Positions 6,473 through 12,735 of a DNA stretch of 16,743 nt are shown here, piece after piece. Under the pieces are notes generated by a model that made no database searches, was not told the origin of the DNA, and was given only the letters and a program-made list of their open reading frames with translations. The stretch's first letter is position 1. The number at the start of each line of letters is the position of its first letter. Source of the DNA: Bacillota bacterium (GTDB taxonomy: Bacteria; Bacillota; Clostridia; Christensenellales; Aristaeellaceae); the NCBI GenBank assembly GCA_023404715.1, contig JAEYAR010000131.1, positions 1 to 16,743 of the forward strand, in the 5' to 3' direction. Made by a program: the position numbers and the translations under genes.

Positions 6473-7198
6473 TCATTCGCCGTCCATGCCTTCTGCCGGG
6501 AAGAACTTCAACAGACGGATACCCAGCCCCCCTTCGATGATGAGGCATTCTGCTGCGCTCCCCTCGGTTAGCCTCCTGTAATCCGATCGATTCATCGCGA
6601 CGGAATATACCCCCTCCTCTGTCTCTAGCTTTGCCCAATGACGAACCCACATTCTAGCGCTTCGATGCGTCAAGCTTAGAATGGTCGCCGGACGCACCTG
6701 AACCGCCCGCGCGGTGAGGTAGTTCACCTGTAAGACCGCGGCGGGCGCGTATACCGCCAGGCATAGACAGAGCGCGCTTATCCATCCGAACTTTTTGGAC
6801 TCCCCCGCATTTACGATAAAAAAGAGTGTGAGCAAAGCGCCTGCGAGCCCCAGCGCCGGGAAAAGCAATCTATCCCAGTTCAATGCCCTGTAATCCACCA
6901 GCGCGCGCATTGCCAACGATAGAGAAGGAAGAAACCAGGTGTATGTTACAAGGTTATCGCGCTTCTTTTGGGACATGGCGTGCCACTGCGGCGAGTAAAA
7001 CGCATAGAGCGCCAGGCTGACGACGGGTATCAGCAGACAAACGGCATTCAACAGCGTGTAAGGCCATGCTGCGATAAACAATAGCGCGCCTGCCGAGCCG
7101 CCTAATATCTGAATTGCATAATACGTGCGACGCAGCATAGGGCCCGGCCTTAGACGCCTGCGCCTTTGTTCTTTCCCCAATTTGCCGCCCCCTTCCAT
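6473..7198 (-). CDS. Unrecognised multi-pass membrane protein
   Basis: A protein of up to 241 residues that I do not recognise. A very basic N-terminus (KEQRRRRLRPGPMLRR) leads into about five hydrophobic segments. These are around ILGGSAGALLFIAAWPYTLL, AVCLLIPVVSLALYAFY, LLFPALGLAGALLTLFFIV, ISALCLCLAVYAPAAVL and possibly WFLPSLSLAM. A soluble C-terminal region of about 80 residues follows (VRHWAKLETEEGVYSVAMN). The ATG at 7198 has no ribosome binding site, and the promoter at 7205-7233 predicts a transcript beginning at about that base. A TTG at 7180 has AAGGGGG seven bases upstream and may be the real start; the longest ATG form is listed. It is divergent from the sulfite-reductase-like operon, separated by a long hairpin. 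Confidence 0.72.
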   Translation of the reverse strand: MEGGGKLGKEQRRRRLRPGPMLRRTYYAIQILGGSAGALLFIAAWPYTLLNAVCLLIPVVSLALYAFYSPQWHAMSQKKRDNLVTYTWFLPSLSLAMRALVDYRALNWDRLLFPALGLAGALLTLFFIVNAGESKKFGWISALCLCLAVYAPAAVLQVNYLTARAVQVRPATILSLTHRSARMWVRHWAKLETEEGVYSVAMNRSDYRRLTEGSAAECLIIEGGLGIRLLKFFPAEGMDGE

Positions 7199-7204
7199 AC
7201 CGAC

Positions 7205-7233
7205 ATTATCGCAAATTATTAAGTAAAGCTCAA
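7205..7233 (-). promoter_or_regulatory. Promoter for the membrane-protein gene
   Basis: On the minus strand TTGAGC (7233-7228), a 17-base spacer and GATAAT (7210-7205). Expected initiation is at about 7198, which coincides with the upstream ATG. A conventional leader is then possible only if translation starts at the TTG at 7180. Confidence 0.55.
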
Positions 7234-7273
7234 TATGCTCCGAAAATTACCATATCGATCGAAGCGCTATAAT

Positions 7274-7332
7274 GGCGCATAGGAAAGGACAGCCCTGTAT
7301 CGCGCTGCAAGGCTGTCCTTTTCCTATGCGCC
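7274..7332. other. Long near-perfect hairpin in a divergent intergenic region
   Basis: A 21-base left arm (7274-7294, GGCGCATAGG... to ...GACAGCC) pairs with a 22-base right arm (7311-7332). The only flaw is one extra A/T bulge; the loop is 16 bases. The inner part (AAAGGACAGCC/GGCTGTCCTTTT) has terminator form, yet no gene ends into it. A perfect TATAAT (7268-7273) lies directly left of the stem but lacks a convincing -35 box. It may be a terminator for a short unannotated transcript or a small mobile palindrome. Confidence 0.6.
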
Positions 7333-7371
7333 CATATCCTTCCGCCTATGGAACCCATCCCAAATCTGTAT

Positions 7372-7400
7372 TTTACGAAATGCCCGCTGGGGCGTATAAT
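7372..7400 (+). promoter_or_regulatory. Promoter for the sulfite-reductase-like/ChrA operon
   Basis: TTTACG (7372-7377), a 17-base spacer and a perfect TATAAT (7395-7400). The predicted start is 30-40 bases before the ATG at 7442. No operator is obvious within it. Confidence 0.6.
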
Positions 7401-7441
7401 GATATGGAAATTACGCTGTGTTGAAGGGGAAAGAAATACGC

Positions 7442-8800
7442 ATGGATGACAGACGCATTGCCCGGATTTACCTGAGCGAGGACAACAACTGCGCGGAGAC
7501 GATCCTGCGCGTCGCAGGCGAGGAATACGGCCTGGAGCTCACGGCCGAGGACGTCAAGCTGGTGAGCGCCTTTGGCGGCGGCATGGGCTGCGGCAGCACC
7601 TGCGGCGCGCTCGCGGGCGCGATGGCTGTGCTCGGCCGCCTCGCCGTGGAGGGCCGCGCGCACGCGACAGAGGGCTTTAAGGAGCGCTGCGCGGCGCTGT
7701 GCCGCCGCTTTGAGCGCGAGCTGGGCAGCCAACGCTGCGACGAGCTCAAGGCCCGTTACTTTGAAGAGGGCGGCGACCGGTGCCTTCAAACCGTACGCCT
7801 CGCCGCGCACGTGCTCGAGCGGTTTCTTATGGAAAACGATCTCGTACAAAACAAGGCGGATCCCGAGCTCACCGCCGAGGATATCCGCCGCGTCAAGGGC
7901 ATAGGCTTTTTGCATAACAAGGGGACCAATCGCTTCAACGGCCGCGTGATCACGCGCAACGGCCGCGTCACGGCGGACGAGATGGCCTGCGTGGCCCGCG
8001 CGGCGGAGCGCTTCGGCGACGGGCGCGTGGCGCTCACCACGCGCCTCACGCTCGAGGTGACGGGCATCCCCTACGAACAGATCGAGCCCTTCCGCCAGTA
8101 CATTGCGCAATCGGGCCTCGTCACGGGCGGCACAGGCTCAAAGGTCCGGCCCGTCGTCAGCTGTAAGGGCACGACGTGCCAGTATGGCCTCATCGACACC
8201 TATGCGCTCTCCGAGACGATCCACCGCCGGTTTTACGAGGGCTATCAGGGCGTACAGCTGCCCCATAAGTTCAAGATCGCGGTCGGCGGCTGCCCGAACA
8301 ACTGCGTCAAGCCTGACCTGAACGACCTGGGCATCGTCGGCGCCAGCACGCCGCTGTTCGACGCGGACCGCTGCCGCGCCTGCGCGAAGTGCGGCCTGGA
8401 GAGCGCCTGCCCCGTCGGCGCTACGACGCGCGAAGACGGACGCGTGCGCATCGATCCCGCCAAGTGCAACAGCTGCGGGCGCTGCGTGGGCAAATGCGCC
8501 TTTAAGCTCAACGACGGCGCCCGTACGGGCTATCGCGTGATCGTCGGGGGCCGCTGGGGCAAGGCGTTCGCCCAGGGCAGGGCCTTGCGCGCCCTCTTTA
8601 CGTCGGAAGAGGAGGTGCTCGCGGTCGTGGAGAAGGCGATCTTGCTCTTCCGAAGGGAAGGGCGCACCGGCGAGCGCTTCGCGGACACCGTCGCCCGCAT
8701 CTCGTTTGAGGAGGCGGAGCGCCTGCTGCTCTCGGACGACCTGCTACGGCAAAAAGACGAAATCCTGGGCCTCGACGTCATCGGCGGCGCGACCTGCTGA
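7442..8800 (+). CDS. C_GCAxxG_C_C redox domain fused to sulfite-reductase-like siroheme/4Fe-4S protein with ferredoxin
   Basis: A 452-residue fusion. Residues 1-130 match the C_GCAxxG_C_C family of redox-active proteins: NNCAETI (Cys17), FGGGMGCGSTCGAL (Cys50, Cys54), then Cys83, Cys87 and Cys99. From about 145 a nitrite/sulfite reductase half follows, with GFLHNKGTNRFNGR and the ferredoxin-like segment ALTTRLTLEVTGIP. Next comes the siroheme-linked 4Fe-4S site: CKGTTCQYG from Cys241 and GGCPNNCVKPDL (Cys284, Cys288). Residues 310-365 are a 2[4Fe-4S] ferredoxin (CRACAKC...ACP and CNSCGRCVGKC). The half-size reductase resembles AsrC or small Dsr-like proteins, which take electrons from ferredoxin-like clusters to reduce sulfite or similar oxyanions. 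The ATG at 7442 is chosen over the GTG at 7418, which lacks a binding site; AAGGGG lies about 12 bases upstream. It leads an operon with two ChrA genes. Confidence 0.85.
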   Translation: MDDRRIARIYLSEDNNCAETILRVAGEEYGLELTAEDVKLVSAFGGGMGCGSTCGALAGAMAVLGRLAVEGRAHATEGFKERCAALCRRFERELGSQRCDELKARYFEEGGDRCLQTVRLAAHVLERFLMENDLVQNKADPELTAEDIRRVKGIGFLHNKGTNRFNGRVITRNGRVTADEMACVARAAERFGDGRVALTTRLTLEVTGIPYEQIEPFRQYIAQSGLVTGGTGSKVRPVVSCKGTTCQYGLIDTYALSETIHRRFYEGYQGVQLPHKFKIAVGGCPNNCVKPDLNDLGIVGASTPLFDADRCRACAKCGLESACPVGATTREDGRVRIDPAKCNSCGRCVGKCAFKLNDGARTGYRVIVGGRWGKAFAQGRALRALFTSEEEVLAVVEKAILLFRREGRTGERFADTVARISFEEAERLLLSDDLLRQKDEILGLDVIGGATC

Positions 8801-8845
8801 CAGATCCGACAGCGAGCCCCTCAGCGGGCAAAGGAGGCGGCGATC

Positions 8846-9433
8846 ATGCAAAGACAGCCTGCGAAGATGCTCAAGCTCTTCACCTCGATGCTCACCCTTA
8901 GCGCGTTCACGTTCGGCGGCGGATTCGTCATCGTCTCTCTGATGAAGAAGAAATTCGTGGAGGACCTCGGCTGGCTGGGCGAGGACGAGATGCTAGACAT
9001 CACCGCCATCGCCCAGTCCGCCCCCGGGCCGATCATGGTCAACGCGGCGGTCATTCTCGGCTACCGCGTAGCCGGCCTCGCGGGGGCGCTCACGGCGGCG
9101 CTCGCCTCGGCCCTGCCGCCGCTCGTCATCATCTCGGTCATCTCCGTGTTCTATACGCAGTTTCGCGAGAACCGGTATATTGCCATCGCCCTGCAGGTCA
9201 TGCGCGCCGGGGTCGCGGCCGTGATCTTCGACGTGGTGATCAATTTGACGAAGAACGTGTGCCGCACGCGGCGCGCGCTCTACATCGCGCTCATGCTGTG
9301 CGCGTTCGTCGCCACGGTCTTTTTAAACGTCAGCGCGATGAGCATCATCCTGTGTTGCCTGGCGATCGGCCTGTGCGAGGCGCTCATCGTCTACCTGCGC
9401 GGCCGGAAGGGAGATGGAACGCATGCTGCTTGA
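8846..9433 (+). CDS. ChrA-type (CHR domain) transporter subunit 1
   Basis: A 195-residue membrane protein consisting of one CHR domain, half of a classical chromate transporter. Diagnostic parts are AFTFGGGFVIV near residue 20, FVEDLGWLGEDEMLDITAIAQ, the SAPGPIMVNAAVILGYR motif (residues 58-74) and GLAGALTAALASALPPLV. Later hydrophobic segments lie around residues 118-135 and 144-185. Short-chain CHR proteins usually occur as adjacent pairs that act together in moving chromate or related anions. GGAGG about eight bases upstream fixes the ATG. It is 45 bp behind the reductase fusion and overlaps the next gene, so the three form one operon. The natural substrate is not shown by sequence. Confidence 0.88.
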   Translation: MQRQPAKMLKLFTSMLTLSAFTFGGGFVIVSLMKKKFVEDLGWLGEDEMLDITAIAQSAPGPIMVNAAVILGYRVAGLAGALTAALASALPPLVIISVISVFYTQFRENRYIAIALQVMRAGVAAVIFDVVINLTKNVCRTRRALYIALMLCAFVATVFLNVSAMSIILCCLAIGLCEALIVYLRGRKGDGTHAA

Positions 9434-9992
9434 CCTTTTTTTCAGCTTCTTCCAGATCGGCCTGTTCAGCGTCGGCGGCGGTTACGCGGCCATCCCGCTC
9501 ATTCAAAGCCAGATCGTGGATCGCCTGCATCTGCTCTCCCTCGCGGAGTTTACGGACCTCATCACCATCGCGGAGATGACGCCCGGCCCCATCGCCATCA
9601 ACTCGGCGACGTTCGTGGGTACGCGCTGCGCGGGGCTCTTCGGCGCGGTCGTGTGCACGCTGGGCTGCATGCTGCCCTCGTTTTGCATCTGCCTCGCCCT
9701 AGCGTACGTCTATTACAAGTACCGCAGCGTATCCGGCGTGCAGATCGTCCTGGGCGCGCTGCGGCCCGCGGTCGTCGCGCTAATCGCCTCCGCAGGGCTG
9801 TCGATCCTGCTGCTGGCGGTCTTCCGCGCCGCCAAGGACCAGATCGCGCTCGCGGATTTTCACGTGATCGAGGCCGCGCTATTCGCCGCGTGCCTGTTCG
9901 TCCTGCGCCGGTGGAAGCCCAGCGCCGTGCTGATCATCCTGGGCTCCGGCGTCGTGGGCACGGTGCTCTATCTCGCGACGGGGCTGGCGTGA
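9423..9992 (+). CDS. ChrA-type (CHR domain) transporter subunit 2
   Basis: A 189-residue single-CHR-domain membrane protein, the partner of the preceding one. It shows FFQIGLFSVGGGYAAIPLI, LAEFTDLITIAEMTPGPIAI and FVGTRCAGLFGAVVCTLGCM, the same motifs in the same order. Hydrophobic C-terminal segments follow (LIASAGLSILLLAVF, VLIILGSGVVGTVLYLATGL). The ATG at 9423 is preferred because GGGAG ends nine bases upstream; the ATG at 9414 abuts that site. It overlaps the first chrA-like gene by 11 bp, which implies translational coupling and a heteromeric transporter. The two halves have clearly diverged in sequence. No clear terminator follows. Confidence 0.88.
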   Translation: MLLDLFFSFFQIGLFSVGGGYAAIPLIQSQIVDRLHLLSLAEFTDLITIAEMTPGPIAINSATFVGTRCAGLFGAVVCTLGCMLPSFCICLALAYVYYKYRSVSGVQIVLGALRPAVVALIASAGLSILLLAVFRAAKDQIALADFHVIEAALFAACLFVLRRWKPSAVLIILGSGVVGTVLYLATGLA

Positions 9993-10130
9993 ACCTCGGA
10001 CGCTCTACAGCACGTTGTAACCGCAAAGGGCGATGGTTTCGTCGTCTACAGGTAGGCGTTCGGTCCCTTTCCTGTGCTTTTGCAGGCCATTATGAATGTT
10101 AATTCAGAAGGGTAACTGGCTGCGTACTCG

Positions 10131-10206
10131 CACCACTTTAGAATTTGGGGTTACATGGAAGTGATGTGCAACCCAAACTTTAAAGTGGTCGATTTCGACC
10201 ACTTTA
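10131..10206 (+). promoter_or_regulatory. Triple inverted-repeat leader/operator upstream of the XRE regulator
   Basis: ACCACTTTA occurs at 10132-10140 and 10198-10206, and its complement TAAAGTGGT at 10181-10189. The middle arm can pair with either outer arm. With the right arm it makes an 11-bp perfect hairpin (TAAAGTGGTCG, loop ATTT, 10181-10206). With the left arm it closes a larger structure that also contains TTTGGGGTT/AACCCAAA and ACAT/ATGT. TAGAAT (10139-10144), a possible -10 box, overlaps the left arm. Either an attenuator-like switch or a cluster of operator half-sites for the downstream regulator fits. The remaining gap 9993-10130 holds nothing I can name. Confidence 0.6.
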
Positions 10207-10252
10207 GTGCGAACGCAGGTCTTCATACTTTTAAGAAAGGGGGGCATGCGAG

Positions 10253-10618
10253 ATGATGAACTATAAAATTGTTGGAAAGCATATCAAAGAAGCCCGGTTG
10301 CGCCTCGGGCTTACACAAGCGGAAGAAGCGTTTCGCGCCGGGATGTCATCGCCGTATTACAGTAAGTACGAAAGAGGCGTCATCAAACCGAATCTCGACC
10401 GTCTCGGCGATATATGCACGGCGTTAAACTTGCCCCTTGAGGACGTCTTTCGCGGAGCTCTTGTGACGGAGGGAAAGATTCTCGATAACATTCCAACGTC
10501 CGTCGAAGAATTTGAACTATACGTGAAGTCAATCGGAAAAAAGGCCGACGATCGAACAAAACACATCATCATGCGGCTGTGTGACGAATTATCCAACCTG
10601 CCCGGTGAAAATAAGTAA
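10253..10618 (+). CDS. XRE-family helix-turn-helix regulator
   Basis: A 121-residue protein. Residues 7-65 form a Cro/CI-type HTH: IKEARLRLGLTQAEEAFRAG, then SSPYYSKYERGVIKPNLDRL and the closing helix ALNLPLEDVF. The rest (residues 75-121) is a short charged region with no recognised domain, perhaps for dimerisation. The ATG at 10253 has GGGGGG eight bases upstream. Base composition is lower in GC than the operon to its left, and the gene is flanked by palindromic DNA on both sides, so it may have arrived by transfer. There is no adjacent toxin or phage gene. It may bind the repeated ACCACTTTA sites in its own leader; that is inference from position. Confidence 0.85.
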   Translation: MMNYKIVGKHIKEARLRLGLTQAEEAFRAGMSSPYYSKYERGVIKPNLDRLGDICTALNLPLEDVFRGALVTEGKILDNIPTSVEEFELYVKSIGKKADDRTKHIIMRLCDELSNLPGENK

Positions 10619-10689
10619 ACCCTTCTATCAGGCATTGTTCAGATTTGAGCGATGCCCTTTTTCGCCTAGCCGCTTCGCTGCCTTGCCTA

Positions 10690-10948
10690 GCAAAATGATC
10701 CTTCATTTTGCGCGAGGCCTCCGGCATCGTCGGCGGCCTAAGACTATTGAAAAGCACCAGTCACTTAATTGGGGATGCATGAAGGGGAGGACTCCCCTTC
10801 ATATGGATTCGTATCGACCGGCTCTGCCGGTCGGGCGGGGCGTTTTCCGTAGTCAAATGCGCAGCATTTGCGGAGGAAAACATCTCCCGTGATCTTCGCG
10901 CAAAATGATCCTTCATTTTGCTCGAGGCCGTCGACAAAGTCGACGGCC
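10690..10948. repeat. Hairpin-cluster intergenic element, copy 2
   Basis: This is most of the gap between the XRE gene and the next minus-strand gene (10619-10995), with no credible gene. Segment 10807-10925 is homologous to 3988-4107: CGTATC, a CCGGC/GCCGG hairpin (10815-10833), GGGCGGGG, a TTTTCC...GGAGGAAAA hairpin, TCTCCCGT, then a third hairpin. A 22-base palindrome (GCAAAATGA, loop TCCT) is present at 10690-10711 and again exactly 210 bp on at 10900-10921; in both copies NCGAGGCC follows. Further perfect hairpins: ATGAAGGGGAG/CTCCCCTTCAT (10779-10802) and GGCCGTCGAC/GTCGACGGCC (10926-10948). The third hairpin of copy 1 has been replaced here by the 22-base palindrome. The pattern suggests a modular repetitive element, mobile or structural. 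Confidence 0.72.
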
Positions 10949-10979
10949 AAAGGCCGCCGGCGATGCCGGCGGCCTCTTT
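10949..10979 (-). terminator. GC-rich terminator hairpin after the small membrane-protein gene
   Basis: A 10-bp perfect stem, GGCCGCCGGC (10952-10961) with GCCGGCGGCC (10965-10974) and loop GAT, has AAA to its left and TCTTT to its right. It can work in both directions. It lies just beyond the stop of the minus-strand gene at 10996 and after the XRE gene. Confidence 0.6.
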
Positions 10980-10995
10980 GCCGTTGCCCGCGCTT

Positions 10996-11430
10996 TTAGC
11001 GGCACACGGCCGTCGCTTCGTCATAACTGCCCCTGCAGCCCGCCTTAATCAGGCAAGCCAGGTAACAGTAAAGGCCGAAGACCGTGTACGAAAGCAGCGC
11101 ATACAGCAGGAACGCCAGGATCAGCCCGATGACAAGATTCGTCAGGGCGAATACCAGCGTGAAGGCGGAAACGAGCCGCAGCAGTAGCGCGGGCCACAGC
11201 AGACGCAGGCCCTTGCGGCAGATGCACGCGTTGAACGGATCGTTCTGGCGCAGCAGGCTGACCCCACCGATCGTCAGGAGAAAAAGGCAGAACGCGCCAA
11301 AGGCGATGCCGAAGATCGGGGTGAGCAGGCCGGCGGTCAGAAAGTTGAGCAGCGCGAGCACCGTAAAGGCGATGCCCACCAGAATGCTTATGGCGACCGA
11401 TATCACGTCGTAGTAGCGGCTGTTGCACAT
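10996..11430 (-). CDS. Small four-helix membrane protein, unknown function
   Basis: A 144-residue protein I do not recognise. Four hydrophobic segments are visible: around VISVAISILVGIAFTVLAL, FGIAFGAFCLFLLTIGGV, LLLRLVSAFTLVFALTNLVI and LAFLLYALLSYTVFGLYCYL. A cytoplasmic or external loop (LRQNDPFNACICRKGLR) carries CxC. It ends in a short polar tail with one further Cys. AAGGAGGG nine bases upstream supports the ATG at 11430. It starts 13 bases after the stop of the Cys-rich protein gene on the same strand, so the pair is probably one operon and may act together. Confidence 0.72.
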   Translation of the reverse strand: MCNSRYYDVISVAISILVGIAFTVLALLNFLTAGLLTPIFGIAFGAFCLFLLTIGGVSLLRQNDPFNACICRKGLRLLWPALLLRLVSAFTLVFALTNLVIGLILAFLLYALLSYTVFGLYCYLACLIKAGCRGSYDEATAVCR

Positions 11431-11443
11431 GGGAAATCCCTCC

Positions 11444-11929
11444 TTATCGCATCGTCACGCCCGTATCCACGTAATGCGTGGTCGCGCGCAGGATAAAATG
11501 GCGACGGCCGTTGCAGATGCCGGTCGCTCCGTCCACGCGCAAATCCTCCGGCAGGATGAAGCGCATGCGGGGGGTCTTCAGGTCGCAGCAGCTCGCATTG
11601 CGGTGCGCGGGCACGGTGACGCATTTAAAGCCGCGGGCGTATTCGTTGCCGGCAGCGTCTACCTCGCTGAGCGCGACGCCGACCGCCGTGCGTTTGCAGG
11701 GGCAGACGCACTTGAGCGTCATGGTCACGTCCAGCACGCGGCCGCCCTCTTCCAGGGCCGCCTCGCCCAGGTCGACCGACTTGGCTTCCTCACAGCGCTC
11801 GAAATAGACGTGCGTCCCGTCCGTGGGCTGCGGGCATTCCCCCGCCAGCCTTGAGGCCTGCGCGGGCGCCACCTGAAGGGGCATTCCCTCCGACGTGATG
11901 TCGATGGTTCGAATTTCAATCGGGTCCAT
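11444..11929 (-). CDS. Cysteine-rich conserved-looking protein of unknown function
   Basis: A 161-residue protein without signal peptide or membrane segment. It has nine Cys: GEC, ERC, the cluster KCVCPCK near residue 75, FKC, SCC and GIC. It alternates hydrophobic residues like a beta-sandwich (RVLDVTMTLKCVCPC, RFILPEDLRVDG, RRHFILRATTHYV). The Cys spacing (CxCxC and CC) suggests metal or disulfide binding, but no known domain is clear to me. GGAGG eight bases upstream supports the ATG at 11929. The downstream membrane-protein gene begins 13 bases after its stop. The gene could be a structural or envelope-associated factor; I cannot give a function. Confidence 0.68.
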   Translation of the reverse strand: MDPIEIRTIDITSEGMPLQVAPAQASRLAGECPQPTDGTHVYFERCEEAKSVDLGEAALEEGGRVLDVTMTLKCVCPCKRTAVGVALSEVDAAGNEYARGFKCVTVPAHRNASCCDLKTPRMRFILPEDLRVDGATGICNGRRHFILRATTHYVDTGVTMR

Positions 11930-11958
11930 ATGCGGTTTCCTCCCCTGAGTCTTGATGC

Positions 11959-11983
11959 CATACGGGGCAAAACGCCCCGTATG
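11959..11983. terminator. Perfect hairpin between the HdeD-like and Cys-rich genes
   Basis: A 10-bp perfect stem, CATACGGGGC with GCCCCGTATG and loop AAAAC, sits in the 86-bp gap between two minus-strand genes. No T run follows on either strand, so it is a possible rather than a typical terminator. An mRNA-processing or stabilising hairpin is the alternative. Confidence 0.4.
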
Positions 11984-12015
11984 TACCGGGTCCCAGGAAA
12001 CCGCGCCGCCTTCGC

Positions 12016-12582
12016 TTATATCGTATGCGCCGGACGGCCGGATGTGCGCGCCGTCTGGGTCTCATCCCGCCGTCCACGCATCGCGCCAAGGCCCGCCGCG
12101 GCAAACCCGGCGCCGACCGGTACGCCGGGCCAGCGCAACGCCGCGAATGGCGCCGTCAGCGTGAGCAGTCCGCAGAGCATCTGCGCGAGGCTCAGCGCAG
12201 CGCTAAACCCCCAGCCGCGCGCGCCCAGCCGCCTCAGACGCGCCGCCCTCGCGATGCGGCACGCGCCGCTTATGAGCAACCATGCGGCAACGATGAGCGG
12301 CAAAGCGCCGGGTGCAAAGGCGCGTGCAAGCAGGGCGGCGGCGCCAAGCAGGGCCGCCCCGGCGCTTTGCAGCCGCGTAAGGCCCGGCTCCGCCATCGCG
12401 TCCTTACACAGCGAAAACCCAACGAGACCCAGGATGCCCGAGGTGAGCATCGTTACGCCCAGCAGGGCGGAAAGCGTAAACAGCGACGCCTGCGGCTTCG
12501 CCAGACAGAGGCAGCCCGCCGTAATCAGCTCCGCGCCCACCCATAGGGCGAGCATGCGCAGAAAGTTGTGCTTCTCTTTCAT
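12016..12582 (-). CDS. HdeD-like (DUF308) membrane protein
   Basis: A 188-residue protein with about six hydrophobic segments in pairs, the layout of the HdeD/DUF308 family. A typical DUF308 unit is LIVAAWLLISGACRIARAARLRRLGARGW: a hydrophobic helix, a basic amphipathic turn and a Gly-Trp, followed by FSAALSLAQMLCGLLTL. An equivalent N-terminal unit contains LFTLSALLGVTMLTSGILGL. HdeD contributes to acid resistance in enteric bacteria, but Firmicutes members are mostly uncharacterised. The ATG at 12582 is used because GGGGGG lies upstream and the family-like part starts there; a longer frame to 12678 adds a basic segment with no binding site. The C-terminus is a short polar tail (RRDETQTARTSGRP). 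Confidence 0.74.
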   Translation of the reverse strand: MKEKHNFLRMLALWVGAELITAGCLCLAKPQASLFTLSALLGVTMLTSGILGLVGFSLCKDAMAEPGLTRLQSAGAALLGAAALLARAFAPGALPLIVAAWLLISGACRIARAARLRRLGARGWGFSAALSLAQMLCGLLTLTAPFAALRWPGVPVGAGFAAAGLGAMRGRRDETQTARTSGRPAHTI

Positions 12583-12735
12583 CTTAAAAATCCCCCCGAA
12601 AAAGCCTTTGCCTTTATCGGAGAGAATGATAGCGCATTCTGATTTACATGAAAACGGATATCGTCTGAAAACCCGCACGTTTGCGTTTCAAATGACGGTT
12701 TTGTACGGACGGCGATTCGAGCGGCGGGCGCGCCG

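Noticed and set aside
7418..7441. GTG start for the reductase fusion giving eight more residues
   Set aside because: It has no ribosome binding site and the AAGGGG site lies downstream of it, ahead of the ATG at 7442.
10131..10618. Toxin-antitoxin or phage-repressor system around the XRE gene
   Set aside because: No toxin-like or phage gene lies beside it within the window; only the regulator and repeats are present.
10690..10974. Possible CRISPR array from repeated palindromes
   Set aside because: Only two identical copies 210 bp apart, with no regular spacers and no cas genes.
10761..11024. Minus-strand frames with the shared string SKMKDHFAR (also at 10569-10757)
   Set aside because: The string is the translation of the 22-base palindrome present twice; not evidence of a protein.
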